A stretch of 64,000 nt of DNA from the NCBI RefSeq assembly GCF_001676155.1, contig NZ_LZEW01000032.1, positions 101,726 to 165,725 on the forward strand, read 5' to 3'. This stretch comes from Morganella psychrotolerans (GTDB lineage Bacteria; Pseudomonadota; Gammaproteobacteria; Enterobacterales; Enterobacteriaceae). Made by a program: the position numbers and the translations under genes. Position 1 is the stretch's first letter. Every line of letters begins with the position of its first letter. Below, in pieces: positions 54,199 through 63,874 of the stretch. The notes under the pieces were generated by a model, which made no database searches, was not told the DNA's origin, and saw only the letters and a list, made by a program, of their open reading frames with translations.

Positions 54199-55863
54199 TC
54201 AGGGTGTTCCGGCTGTCTCATGAGACGTATCATCATTTGCTGTCTCGCTTCTTGTATCGGCAACACCTTCCAGCACATGATACGCCACTGAGCAAAACAG
54301 AGAGTTCAGACGCTTCATATCCCCCAGCAATCCGATATGTAAACGGCTGCTGCTCATACTCTGCATATTGTTGACATGCAGGCGCTCCACATGCGCAAAT
54401 GAGTAGCGCTGATTCAGCAAACGGAAGCGGTGTTTTGCCCGGCGCAGGCGTCGCGCGTTATCCACATCCCCGGACACAAACACTGACATGGCCAGATTGA
54501 GGTTATTTTGCAGCCGCGACATCATGGTGGTCAGCTCACCGTAACCATCCTTCGAGAAAATCCGCTGCGGATCGGCAGTCTGGTTCGCAACATCGTGTGC
54601 CATACGCGCAATAATCGATGAAGACTGCTGTAAACTCATTGCCGTATCAATGACTTCGGCCCAGCGGCGGGAATCACTCTCTCCCAAATCAGCCTGCTGT
54701 AATTGAGCCAGATACAATTTTATACTGCTGTGCAGCAGCTCAGCTTCATCTTCCAACTGATTAATCAGCCGTTTTTGTTCACTTTTTCCCGACAACTGAC
54801 TGTCAAAGCGCTGCAACATCTGCTCAATAACATCACCCAGCCGCAGCGTTTCCCGCACTGAATTCGCCAGCGCAAGTGAGGGAGTGTCCAGCGCGCTCTG
54901 ATCCAGATAACGCGGAGCGATACTCTGCGTATCCACCGGCGGTTCTGCTATTAACAGCCGACAGAACCGGGCCATTGGTTTAACCAGTGCCAGCATCAGG
55001 ACACAGCGGACAAAGTTATAGACAACGTGGAAATAAATCACCACTTCTGCCGCCGGTAAATTGTACTGCGCTATCCGGACTGACAAAGGCTGTATCCACG
55101 GCAGCACCAGGGCACAACCAATAAGCTTGAACAGCATACTGCCAAGCACCACCTGGCGGGCAACCGCATTCTGTCCGCGGCTGCTCAGCATAGCAAGAAA
55201 CCCGCTGCCGAGGTTTGAGCCTATGACTATCGCCAGACTGATATGCAGCGGCACCAGCCCGGTAGCGCTCAGTGTGGCAGTTAACAGCACGGCGGCAAGG
55301 CTGGAATAACTTACCATCGCAAACAGTGCGCCCACCAGCAGTGCCAAAACAGCGTCACCGCTGAGAGAGATAAAAATTGCCTGAACCGCTGACGCCTGTG
55401 TGATAGGTTCTGCTGAGGAAACAATCAGTTGCAGGGCAAGAATAATCAGCCCCAGCCCTATTCCCACGCGCCCCAGTTGCCCGGTACGGCTTTTTTTCTG
55501 GCTGAGAAACGTACTGACACCTGCGAGGATCAGCAGCGGAGACAGCCAGGAGAGATCAAACGTCAGTACCCGCGCCATCAGTGCAGTACCAACATCTGCC
55601 CCCAACATAATCACCAGTGCGGGCGGCAGTGCGATCATGCCCTGCGCCACAAAAGAGATAACCAGCAGCGCCGTGGCATTACTGCTCTGAACCAGAGCTG
55701 TTACCCCCAGTCCGGCGAGAAATGCCCGCGATGTTTTCCGGATACTTTTTTCCAGCAGCCGCCGTAAATCCGCGCCGAAAACCCGCATGATCCCGGTGCG
55801 CACAATGTGCGTTCCCCAGACCAGCAAAGCCACTGATGAAAGAAGATGGAGTAATGTCAGCAT
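54199..55863 (-). CDS. Na+/phosphate symporter family protein (YjbB-like)
   Basis: 554 residues from the ATG at 55863, which follows GGGAAC. The N-terminal two-thirds has two inverted repeats with the QSSNAT motif in the first and GSNLGSG in the second, typical of the PNaS family. The C-terminal third (about 330-540) is a soluble PhoU-like helical domain (ETLRLGDVIEQML, IKLYLAQLQQAD). Related YjbB exports phosphate. Its neighbour is phoA, a phosphate-starvation gene, on the same strand. Confidence 0.88.
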   Translation of the reverse strand: MLTLLHLLSSVALLVWGTHIVRTGIMRVFGADLRRLLEKSIRKTSRAFLAGLGVTALVQSSNATALLVISFVAQGMIALPPALVIMLGADVGTALMARVLTFDLSWLSPLLILAGVSTFLSQKKSRTGQLGRVGIGLGLIILALQLIVSSAEPITQASAVQAIFISLSGDAVLALLVGALFAMVSYSSLAAVLLTATLSATGLVPLHISLAIVIGSNLGSGFLAMLSSRGQNAVARQVVLGSMLFKLIGCALVLPWIQPLSVRIAQYNLPAAEVVIYFHVVYNFVRCVLMLALVKPMARFCRLLIAEPPVDTQSIAPRYLDQSALDTPSLALANSVRETLRLGDVIEQMLQRFDSQLSGKSEQKRLINQLEDEAELLHSSIKLYLAQLQQADLGESDSRRWAEVIDTAMSLQQSSSIIARMAHDVANQTADPQRIFSKDGYGELTTMMSRLQNNLNLAMSVFVSGDVDNARRLRRAKHRFRLLNQRYSFAHVERLHVNNMQSMSSSRLHIGLLGDMKRLNSLFCSVAYHVLEGVADTRSETANDDTSHETAGTP

Positions 55864-56075
55864 AGTGTTCCCGTTATAACGATCAGATAAACGGTATATC
55901 ACACGATGGCAAAGTCACCATGTGATAATGACAAAAAACACGCCGCCGCTATCAGAAAAAATCGCATAAAACACAGGGTTTTACGGAATAAAGAGTACCG
56001 CCCCGGAGCCGGGACATCAGAATAGTATATCTTATGCAAAATATATTTCAAAAATCATCGTGTTACAAACAATAA

Positions 56076-56107
56076 CAAAAAAGCCACCGGCACATAGTAC
56101 CGGTGGC
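56076..56107 (-). terminator. Intrinsic terminator downstream of phoA
   Basis: GCCACCGG and CCGGTGGC form an 8-bp stem with a 9-base loop. On the minus strand six T follow. Confidence 0.88.
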
Positions 56108-56180
56108 AGCCACTGCTGAAATCAGCAAAACAATCAATATAAAAAAAATCAGAGCAGAAAATTGTGAATATCAGGTTATA

Positions 56181-56241
56181 TATACCCAACGTCATTCAGG
56201 ATGCGGCCAACGAACCTGTAGTTTGAATGAATAAGGGTATA
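56181..56241. repeat. Palindromic intergenic repeat, family A, copy 3 (inverted)
   Basis: TATACCCAACGTCATTCAGGATG at the left (in parts) and TTTGAATGAATAAGGGTATA at the right, inverted relative to copies 1 and 2. It starts 3 bases past the phoA stop. Confidence 0.85.
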
Positions 56242-56244
56242 CAG

Positions 56245-57681
56245 TTACTTCAGTTCCATTGCTTCACGCATGGTGAAAAATAAATCAGTCTGATCCGTTA
56301 AACCGACCACATTCGCCGCCCCCGGTCCAAATGCTGCTATACGCAGCTGCGAGCCGGTATGCTCCTGCGAATCTGATTCTGAGTTGCCGTAGTTCACTGC
56401 CATCACACTGCCGTCTTTCGTCATCAGCGCCTGAGTCAGGCCGGGTGATACTACATCGGCTTCAATAATCTGGCTGGAATGCGCATGGTCAGCGGTCACA
56501 ATCACCAATGTATCACCGTGCTTCTTCGCATATTCCATACCAATTTGTACGGCTTCATCCAGCGCAACAGTCTCACCAATCTGACCACAGGCATTTGCCG
56601 CATGATCCTGTTTATCGATTGACGCACTCTCAACCTGTAAGAAGAAGCCGTTCTCATGGCTTTCCAGCAGATTGATTGCTTTTTCTGTCATCTGAGCGAG
56701 TGTCGGGGCATTCGGATCCAGTTTTGAGTTTGGTTTACACTCAACAACCGCCTTATCCAGATTCCCGCGATAAGAGGCTTTCGGACCTTCCCAGGCAACG
56801 GTCATATTGCCGTCACTGAATAATCCCAGTACCGGTTTATCCTGATTTGCTGCTTTTACTTCCGCCAGGGATTTCGCGTCTTTCACGATGTGATATCCAC
56901 GAATAACCGCCTGTTCTTCCAGGGTTTTTCCTGAATACTCACCTGCTTTGGCGGTTTGACCGAAACTTTTCGCACCACCACCCAGCGTAACATCGGCACG
57001 GGCATTCAGTAACTGTTCACTAATTGATCCCAATCCGCCGTTTTCCAGTGCTTCCGGCGTGCAGCGTTCCGCTGTTTCTTCCGGACCATAGCATTTACGC
57101 TGGCTGATATGAGAGATGAGTGCAGCAGGTGTGGCATCCTGAATTTCAGAGGTTGTGACGTTGCCGGTCGCTTTGCCGTTTTTCTTTGCCAGTTCGAGAA
57201 TAGTGGTGTGAGGTTTGCCATAAACATCAATACCCAGCGCACCATTATAGGTTTTGACACCGGACGCCCAGGCGGTTGCTGATGCGGCTGAATCTGTAAC
57301 ATAATTAGGTTTCTGTGTTTTTTTATCCAGCGCGTACGTGGTGTACTGCCCGGTCAGCGGCAGGGCATCAATCCCTTTAAACACACCACCCGCGCCTTCG
57401 GCATAGTTACGGGCAACTGTAATTTCAGAATCCCCCATACCGTCACCGATAAACAAAATCACATTTTTTGCTTTGGTCTGACCGATAGCCGCTTTCAATG
57501 CGTCAGTCTGATCGGATGTCAGGCGGCGAGCACCACCAAACTCCGTAATATTTCCCTTGGCAGCGCGATCCTGCGCCACAATGGTATCTGAATTTCCTGC
57601 CGCAACTGCCGGCAGTGCAGAACCTGTTAACAGAGCCAGAACGGCAACAGCAACCCGTGTTTTAATCATCGCATGAAGCAT
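56245..57681 (-). CDS. phoA: Alkaline phosphatase PhoA
   Basis: 478 residues from the ATG at 57681 (E. coli 471). The N-terminus [18 protein letters not shown] is a signal peptide ending about AVAA-GN. Active-site motifs: GDGMGD (metal), DSAASATAW with the nucleophilic Ser, TADHAHSSQ and EHTGSQ. Two cysteine pairs for disulfides are visible (RKCYG..ERCTP, VECKP..NACGQ). AAGGA lies 8 bases before this ATG. Starts further upstream run into the Pho box and are rejected. Periplasmic enzyme that frees phosphate when it is scarce. Confidence 0.96.
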   Translation of the reverse strand: MLHAMIKTRVAVAVLALLTGSALPAVAAGNSDTIVAQDRAAKGNITEFGGARRLTSDQTDALKAAIGQTKAKNVILFIGDGMGDSEITVARNYAEGAGGVFKGIDALPLTGQYTTYALDKKTQKPNYVTDSAASATAWASGVKTYNGALGIDVYGKPHTTILELAKKNGKATGNVTTSEIQDATPAALISHISQRKCYGPEETAERCTPEALENGGLGSISEQLLNARADVTLGGGAKSFGQTAKAGEYSGKTLEEQAVIRGYHIVKDAKSLAEVKAANQDKPVLGLFSDGNMTVAWEGPKASYRGNLDKAVVECKPNSKLDPNAPTLAQMTEKAINLLESHENGFFLQVESASIDKQDHAANACGQIGETVALDEAVQIGMEYAKKHGDTLVIVTADHAHSSQIIEADVVSPGLTQALMTKDGSVMAVNYGNSESDSQEHTGSQLRIAAFGPGAANVVGLTDQTDLFFTMREAMELK

Positions 57682-57746
57682 CAGCAGGATCCTTGTCATT
57701 AAATAAAGTCGTCGGTTATCAACGCAGGGAAGCTTAGGCTGCTCAG

Positions 57747-57775
57747 ATGACATTAACGTGACACTATTGTGACCT
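57747..57775 (-). promoter_or_regulatory. Pho box upstream of phoA (three units)
   Basis: On the plus strand ATGACAT, TAAC, GTGACAC, TATT, GTGACCT. These are three 7-base units at 11-base spacing, matching the inverted TGTCA repeats of PhoB sites. It lies 66 bases before the phoA start. Confidence 0.85.
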
Positions 57776-57866
57776 CTTGGTGTCAGTCAGGGTTTGTAAG
57801 CCGGAAGTTTGTCAGTGCTTGCAAACCTGCGAACCAGCCACTCAGGCGGCTCCCCCCCTCCGGAGA

Positions 57867-58127
57867 CTACCAATAAGAGCCAAAATAATCGTACGCGGGG
57901 CAGGAACAGCAATTCTTTGCGACGAGTATGAAAGCCGTGGTATCAATCGGCGGGATATCAGGGGAAATTTTGTACTGACTCAGGGTATCGGGCGGCACAA
58001 TATAAGAATAAGAACGGAACCAGATATCAGTATCATTAAGGCGAGTCATCGGATCATCCTGTCCACCGCCTGAGAGAAAATACCCTGCTCTGACGGGGAC
58101 AGATAGTTGGTGAGTACTAACTTCCAT
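57867..58127 (-). CDS. Hypothetical 86-residue protein after the yntE-like gene
   Basis: Starts at the ATG directly after the stop of the upstream ATPase gene, with GGGGATAA as a possible ribosome site. No family is recognised. The C-terminus is rich in Cys and aromatic residues (NCCSCPAYDYFGSYW). It could be a real coupled gene or a chance frame. Confidence 0.3.
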   Translation of the reverse strand: MEVSTHQLSVPVRAGYFLSGGGQDDPMTRLNDTDIWFRSYSYIVPPDTLSQYKISPDIPPIDTTAFILVAKNCCSCPAYDYFGSYW

Positions 58128-58787
58128 TTATCCCCGGATATCCCCTGTAATGAAAGCATCCGGTGCGGGATCGCGGGTTACCGGCGGACGGGGCGATTCA
58201 CTGACAATCCACAGAGAGGTACACACTTTCTCAAGCAGCGCTTTATTGTGGCTGAACACAACCAACCCAAGCGGACGTCGCTGTGATTCATCTATCAGAA
58301 CCTGCCAGATCTGTGCCTGAATATGTGCATCCAACTGCGCGGTCACTTCATCTGCAACCAAAAACCGGGTACGCGGATCTAACGCACGCAATAGCGCAAT
58401 ACGCGCCAGCTCACCGCCGGATAATTCATTCGGGCGGCGCAAGAGCCACTCCGGCTCAATACACAGTTTGTCCAGCCATTGTGCATCCGGTTTCCATGCA
58501 TCATACAGCCCGGCGCCGGTGGTGCGGTAAGGATTAAAGCACTTCTCCGGATGTTGCGGCACCAGTTGAACAGGACAATAGCCGGACGTCGGGACCGGCT
58601 TTCCGTCAAGCAACAATTCACCGGAGTGTGGTTTTTGCCACTGCGCGAGTATCCGCCCCAGCGTCGTTTTTCCGAAACCACTCGGCGCTGAAATACCAAA
58701 ACGCTCACCTGCATTCAGCCGGAAAGAGAGGCTCTCCCATAATGTTTTACCACCCTGAATCACCTGTAAATCACGGATTTCAAACAT
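58128..58787 (-). CDS. yntE: Orphan nickel/peptide-type ABC importer ATPase (YntE-like)
   Basis: 219 residues from the ATG at 58787, which follows CAGGAG. Complete ABC domain: Walker A APSGFGKTT, signature LSGGELARI, Walker B FLVADEVTAQLD. It is of the DppF/NikE type, the second ATPase missing from yntABCD at 23973-28139. Its distance of about 34 kb from its partners is unusual. Its neighbours are phoA and a LysR regulator, and no permease is near. Confidence 0.78.
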   Translation of the reverse strand: MFEIRDLQVIQGGKTLWESLSFRLNAGERFGISAPSGFGKTTLGRILAQWQKPHSGELLLDGKPVPTSGYCPVQLVPQHPEKCFNPYRTTGAGLYDAWKPDAQWLDKLCIEPEWLLRRPNELSGGELARIALLRALDPRTRFLVADEVTAQLDAHIQAQIWQVLIDESQRRPLGLVVFSHNKALLEKVCTSLWIVSESPRPPVTRDPAPDAFITGDIRG

Positions 58788-58827
58788 ATGTGCTCCTGTG
58801 GGCTGATTTATCTTATTATCATAGCAA

Positions 58828-59724
58828 CTAATTTCCCGGACACACATGGCTTTCCGTCAGCAACCCGATGCAATCTTGTGCACCGCGTTTAAGCACGTCC
58901 CCTTTCAGGCTGACAATATGTACCGGAAGCACCAGCCCGTTACGGGTATTGCGGAATGACAGCACCCGCAGTGTGCCTGCCGCCAGTTCTGTCTGAATCA
59001 ACGATTCAGGCAAATTACCCCAACCGATCCCTGCCTTTACCAACCCGAGCGCCATCGCAAAGTTATCTGTCTGCCAGGTTTTTGTCGCAACCTGAGTTCT
59101 GATATCACTGAGAGTATGATGATGACTGGCAATAATAACCTGCCGGGTTTGCACCAAATCTTCAATATAAACAGATGGCTGTAAAGAAAGCGACGGATGA
59201 GAGGCTGAAATTGTTGCCACAAGAGATTCATGACCGATACAGTGGAACTGCTCGCGCGGATCCACATATAATCCGCCAAACACCAATGCCAGCTGAATAC
59301 GCCCCTGATGCAACAAAGGCAAAATATCATCCTGCGGAGCAGAGAGAAGCTCTGTTTTCATCAGAGGGTAGCGCTGATTAAGTATTTGCAGTGCCGCAAA
59401 CAAACACTGCGGGTTCACATCCGTTGCCACACCAATGGCGAGCGTGCTCTCCACTCCCTGCGTCAGTTCGCGGGTAAACACATTCAACTGATGAAGTTTA
59501 TCTGTAATTTCTTTTGCATAAGGTGCGAGTGCGACCGCATTTTCTGTCGGCACCGGCGCCCTGCCATCCCGGTCAAATAGCGCAAATCCCAGCTCAGCTT
59601 CCAGATTACCGATAGCCATACTGACCGCAGAAGGCACCCGGTGCAATGCCCGTGCTGCCGCTGAAAACGATCCCTTCTCAAGCACGGTAAGAAAGAGCTG
59701 TAAATTATCACTGGTAAAAGGCAT
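58828..59724 (-). CDS. LysR-family transcriptional regulator
   Basis: 298 residues. The N-terminal winged HTH has LQLFLTVLEKGSFSAAARALHRVPSAVS (in parts FLTVLEKGSFSAAARAL and VPSAVSMAIGNLE), and the C-terminal half is the substrate-binding-like inducer domain. It diverges from a PACE efflux gene across 109 bases, the arrangement in which such regulators control the pump (as AceR and AceI in Acinetobacter). Effector unknown. Confidence 0.9.
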   Translation of the reverse strand: MPFTSDNLQLFLTVLEKGSFSAAARALHRVPSAVSMAIGNLEAELGFALFDRDGRAPVPTENAVALAPYAKEITDKLHQLNVFTRELTQGVESTLAIGVATDVNPQCLFAALQILNQRYPLMKTELLSAPQDDILPLLHQGRIQLALVFGGLYVDPREQFHCIGHESLVATISASHPSLSLQPSVYIEDLVQTRQVIIASHHHTLSDIRTQVATKTWQTDNFAMALGLVKAGIGWGNLPESLIQTELAAGTLRVLSFRNTRNGLVLPVHIVSLKGDVLKRGAQDCIGLLTESHVCPGN

Positions 59725-59833
59725 ACGCCCTCCCTCTGTCAGAAAAACTGATAGTAGCTGACTTTATTTATCATCTCTATTGATTTAATTTGCTTCCCGG
59801 TTCACACAGCAAAAGAAACAGGACACAAAAAGT

Positions 59834-60277
59834 ATGCAGGGTTTAAAACGGAAAATGGTCTTTATTGCCGCCTATGAAGTGATTGGCTGGATAATTTCAT
59901 CTCTGGGACTGGCGCTGCTCTCCGGTAATTCAGCAGGTGTTACCGGCCCGCTGGCACTGGTTATTACCACTATCGCAGTGAGCTGGAATTTTATTTTTAA
60001 CAGCCTGTTTGAATATTGGGAATCACGTCAGATATCGCGTACGCGGACATTGCGCCGCAGGCTGGTACACGCTGTATTATTTCAGCTGACACTCGTGGTA
60101 TTTCTTATTCCGTTAATTGCGTGGTGGTTATCCGTCAGTTTATTACAGGCATTCTTACTGGATTTCGCATTAATTATTTTTATTCCGATCTATACCTTTT
60201 TCTTCAATTGGGCATTTGACAAAATATTTGGTGTGCCGGATTCAGCCCGTCCACGGCAGGAAAAAATTCTTCACTGA
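59834..60277 (+). CDS. PACE-family proton-coupled efflux pump (AceI-like)
   Basis: 147 residues, four membrane segments in two tandem bacterial-transmembrane-pair units. The first unit has KRKMVFIAAYEVIGW with the conserved Glu at about 15 and WNFIFNSLFEYWE. The second has RRLVHAVLFQLTLV and FIPIYTFFFNWAFD. PACE pumps export biocides such as chlorhexidine or short diamines. Divergent from the LysR gene. Confidence 0.92.
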   Translation: MQGLKRKMVFIAAYEVIGWIISSLGLALLSGNSAGVTGPLALVITTIAVSWNFIFNSLFEYWESRQISRTRTLRRRLVHAVLFQLTLVVFLIPLIAWWLSVSLLQAFLLDFALIIFIPIYTFFFNWAFDKIFGVPDSARPRQEKILH

Positions 60278-60287
60278 TGCAATAACC

Positions 60288-60322
60288 AAAAAAGCCATAC
60301 CAAAAACGGTATGGCAAAATTT
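60288..60322 (-). terminator. Terminator shared by the autotransporter and PACE genes
   Basis: GCCATACC and GGTATGGC form a perfect 8-bp stem with a 6-base loop, flanked by A6 on the left (T6 on the minus strand) and AAAATTT on the right. It lies between the convergent genes. Confidence 0.9.
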
Positions 60323-60339
60323 AGCATACGAATAAAAAA

Positions 60340-62493
60340 TCAAAAACTGACTTTTAATCCGATATATGCGCTGACAGGTGATTCCATTTTGTCACCATGG
60401 CTATAACCCAGACTTGCGGAAAGCATTGTATCCGGCGTTAAAGCAACCGTTGCCCCCATCTGATATTTCCCGGTTACAGACTCGTTACCATTAGAAAATA
60501 CTTTATTATTCAGTGCCACTTTATTGTTTTTAACAAATTCACGGGAGACACCTACATTAATAAACGGTTTAACCTTTATATCATTAATATGAGTATCCAT
60601 AGTCAACCGTGAACCTACCTCACCGACAGCGCTATCACTGTTAAACTCATGAATATCCATACCGTTGGATAACGGGTATTTTGCCTGACTAAACCGGCTG
60701 TAACTCATCCGCCCATAAGGTGTTAATGATACCTCAGGCGTAATCTGTAATTTTTTTCCGGTTTCAGAACTAACAGTCAGCGCATTCTGTTTAAAAGAAC
60801 CATTAACTGCTCCGCCGCCACTGCTTTGTGTATGCAGACTATTTTTAAAATGCGAACCTTTCAGCATGCCATCAACATACCAATCCTGATATTGCCAGTG
60901 GGTATATCCGCCGATAGCAAAGCTATCCGTATTTCCCTGCCCGGTAACATAATCAAATGTCGTTTTTGTTTTTCCGGTACTGGTAAATAAACCAAATGCA
61001 ATTTCACCAAAACGAGCCTGATTTAATTTGTCATATCCTATTTCCACGAGATTCATGCTATTTTTAAATGCAACACCGCGATTATCGCTGAATTTTGATT
61101 TATCATAGCGGTAATTCATCCACATTCCGTATTTTTTATCTGACTGTGTATCTGTGATATGACGACGTGACGGACCGAATAAATTTTCACTATGTAAAAT
61201 GTGACGATTTACAGAGGCCATACTCAACCCCGCCAACGCACTATTGGACAAAGAGTCCCGGAGAGCTGGAGTGCCGGTATCATGACTGACATCTTTACCG
61301 GTTTCAGTATCAATTTCCTGAACATATTTATCGTCTTTATCTATTTCAGGTTCGGCCTGTGTCTCACCATCCGGGTCGATATCCGGATATGGTATATGGT
61401 CGGCCTTAGTAGCTAAATACCAGGTTGATTTTCCGTTACTTTTTACACCTTTGATTAAACGGTATTTATAAAGTCCCAGATCGACTACACCAGTATTTCC
61501 GGCCAGTTTGAATTCAGCATCCCCTTTATTAATTTCAATTAGCTCGACTGTCTCATCAGGATCAACAATATCTTTACCGGTATCATAGACATTGACTTTA
61601 AAATCACCGGTTGCATTATTTGTCACAACCAGTTTATCACTAACATCATCGGCAATTTGCGAATGAAATGAAAATGCCCCCTGACCACTGAGATCCTTGA
61701 CAACTAATTGGTTAAAAATTACATTTTTATTATCTATTTTAGGCTTTAAGCTAACTGAACCATTATTAAGGTTAAGATTATCAATATTGGCAACCTGGAA
61801 ATCACTGGCAGCATCAACCTCAACATCACGGCCTTCCCACTCAAAACCAAATAAATCATTGTTTCTTTCCGTCGACATATCCTGAATATAAAGATTACCG
61901 GAGAGATTCATTTTTTCAATTAATGTATTATCATCGGAATCGTAAAAGTTATCATTATCGATGATAACAAAAGCTTGTTGTCCGACATTCAGTGCACCTG
62001 TACTTTTCCCACCGACATTAAACCGTAAGACCCCCATTTGATTGACTGAGGTATTATTGGCTGTTCCGCCTTCGTGTACATTAATGTTTCCTTTACCCAT
62101 AATCTGAGAATCGGTTACCAGACCACCATCCGTGATATCAACCTGCCCGTCATAGGATGATGGCAAATATAAATTTTGTCTGCTGGTATTATTCAACTCA
62201 TCAGCTGTTCTTGGTGCACCCACTTTGGCTTTATCAAGGATACCACCATTGAAAACAGTCACTGTTCCTCGATCAAAAACCCAGCTGTTAACTGATTTCC
62301 CGCCTTTCCGGATATCCTGAGCACCATTATCTATGGGAGCATTCGGGTTCTGATTAGGATTAATACCAACCTGATTATCATAAACAGTATCATTTTCAAT
62401 AACTTTATCATATACATATGTTATGGCAGCTGATGCTGTATTCAATGTTAATCCACTACAAATAGCGGTTGCCAGTACTGTTCTTTTCATCAT
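60340..62493 (-). CDS. AIDA-like autotransporter
   Basis: 717 residues. A signal peptide ends about TASA-AI. The passenger (about 25-370) has beta-helix-forming repeats with GGIL, DGGLVTDSQIMGKGNIN and GGTANNTSVNQMGVLRFN-type units. An acidic linker (PYPDIDPDGETQAEPEIDKDD, in parts) leads to a C-terminal barrel (about 440-717) ending in SF with the alternating aromatic pattern of autotransporters. The passenger is short and carries no protease triad motif, so an adhesin or aggregation role is likely. It is AT-richer than its neighbours and lies beside a gene-free AT-rich stretch. Confidence 0.85.
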   Translation of the reverse strand: MMKRTVLATAICSGLTLNTASAAITYVYDKVIENDTVYDNQVGINPNQNPNAPIDNGAQDIRKGGKSVNSWVFDRGTVTVFNGGILDKAKVGAPRTADELNNTSRQNLYLPSSYDGQVDITDGGLVTDSQIMGKGNINVHEGGTANNTSVNQMGVLRFNVGGKSTGALNVGQQAFVIIDNDNFYDSDDNTLIEKMNLSGNLYIQDMSTERNNDLFGFEWEGRDVEVDAASDFQVANIDNLNLNNGSVSLKPKIDNKNVIFNQLVVKDLSGQGAFSFHSQIADDVSDKLVVTNNATGDFKVNVYDTGKDIVDPDETVELIEINKGDAEFKLAGNTGVVDLGLYKYRLIKGVKSNGKSTWYLATKADHIPYPDIDPDGETQAEPEIDKDDKYVQEIDTETGKDVSHDTGTPALRDSLSNSALAGLSMASVNRHILHSENLFGPSRRHITDTQSDKKYGMWMNYRYDKSKFSDNRGVAFKNSMNLVEIGYDKLNQARFGEIAFGLFTSTGKTKTTFDYVTGQGNTDSFAIGGYTHWQYQDWYVDGMLKGSHFKNSLHTQSSGGGAVNGSFKQNALTVSSETGKKLQITPEVSLTPYGRMSYSRFSQAKYPLSNGMDIHEFNSDSAVGEVGSRLTMDTHINDIKVKPFINVGVSREFVKNNKVALNNKVFSNGNESVTGKYQMGATVALTPDTMLSASLGYSHGDKMESPVSAYIGLKVSF

Positions 62494-63832
62494 TATGTTA
62501 TTCCATATTCTATAAGTTATTTCCTGCTAACAAACAAAAATTAGAACAAAATTCCACCAGACATGGCTATCAGGTCAAACGGGATATTTGGTAATTCATC
62601 ATGATAAAAATCATAATTTTCCGTCAAAAATACACAAACATAATATAACAATTATTAATGATGATGTGGTTTTCATAACCTGCAAATATATAACTTAAAC
62701 ACAGCGATATTAATCATATAAATAATATATTTTTACTAATCGCGTATAATATAAAAAAATTAAAAATTAATATAAAATTCATTATTTACTCTATTCTTAA
62801 AAAGATAGATCATTATATGGCGCATTCTAATATCCATAAAATTCCATATATTTACAATATACAACAAAATATTTAACCCGCATCTTTATCATGAAGAATA
62901 ATCATGTACCAATATAATACAAAGATGCATATAGTGATATCTCACCTGCACCATCTTAATAAAATTATAATTATCCGAAAATTAACATTAATAATATATA
63001 CACTTATTCTTAGTGATTGATCAATATACTTTCAGGCATAGTTTTATTATATATTTAACAGAGGATTACAGTGGACGTCACTGCCAGTGATCTATGCGAT
63101 ATTGTGCCGACATTTTACAATTTTTCGCACGGTTACAGCCCGTACATAGCATTGATTTGTGAGTTATCAATATAACAGAGTCCGTACGATAAAATACCGG
63201 TTCAGAAGACTACAAGGAAATGTGTAGAAGAAGACAGTATATAATTTATCAGTTTCCCACATATCAGACCATTTAAAAGATCAGACAAGCACAGAGGTTA
63301 TTCAGTAAATATTCGTATTAAAAAAAAAGGGCGTTAGGAAAATCACTTTTGAGCGGGAGGATACAGTGCATATACCGCGGGTATAACTATATAAATCATA
63401 AAGAAATAGATGAAGGGCAGACTTTCAGAGTCCGAATAAATACGCCCCCGGGACGAAAGCAATACCCTTTCCGGAAAAACACTATCACATACAGTGTATT
63501 TATCATGTGTGGCCCCGGAAATGGAGCAGCTAGCCTTACTTCCATTCCCATACATCCGGCGGGGTATACAGTTATTTCCTCTGCGTTGCTCATCTCGGTG
63601 ATACAACCGGGAATGCAGCACTATACGGTTTTTATTATGGACATTTAATTTACCGCCAGCGGCGCAAAATAGAAACCGTTGTTTCATTCATGGATAGTAT
63701 CGGGGTTTACTGCATCAGGTCAGGAGGAGGATAACCGGGGGATATCAGGCAGGTAAAAAATAGCGGTAGTGTTGTTTATTCAGTGAATTTATTACAGTCA
63801 GGCTGATTGTTGATTACTTTTTCGCCCAAACG
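62494..63832. other. 1.3-kb AT-rich stretch between the autotransporter and the rrn operon
   Basis: 62494-63060 is very AT-rich and carries the autotransporter promoter somewhere. 63061-63832 is less biased. Overlapping frames of about 99 and 114 codons lie on opposite strands at 63343-63687, but neither has a recognisable family, a good ribosome site or a typical start. Nothing is called as a gene. Confidence 0.55.
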
Positions 63833-63859
63833 CAAAAAAGCCACCCAAAGGGTGGCTTC
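63833..63859 (-). terminator. Terminator of the rrn operon
   Basis: AAGCCACCC, AAA, GGGTGGCTT with six T on the minus strand, just beyond the 5S rRNA 3' end. Confidence 0.92.
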
Positions 63860-63874
63860 TTGGCTTAAATAATA

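Larger units (their letters stand above)
55864..56244. other. Region between phoA and the Na/Pi-family gene
   Basis: 381 bases containing the phoA terminator (56076-56107), repeat family A copy 3 (56181-56241) and the promoter area of the Na/Pi-family gene. No coding gene is seen. Confidence 0.7.

Noticed and set aside
62494..63060. CRISPR array or tandem repeats in the AT-rich stretch
   Set aside because: No regularly spaced direct repeats. The region is only AT-biased.
63343..63687. Opposing frames of 99 and 114 codons near the rrn operon
   Set aside because: They overlap on opposite strands, one uses TTG, neither has a family match or ribosome site. At best one is a remnant.
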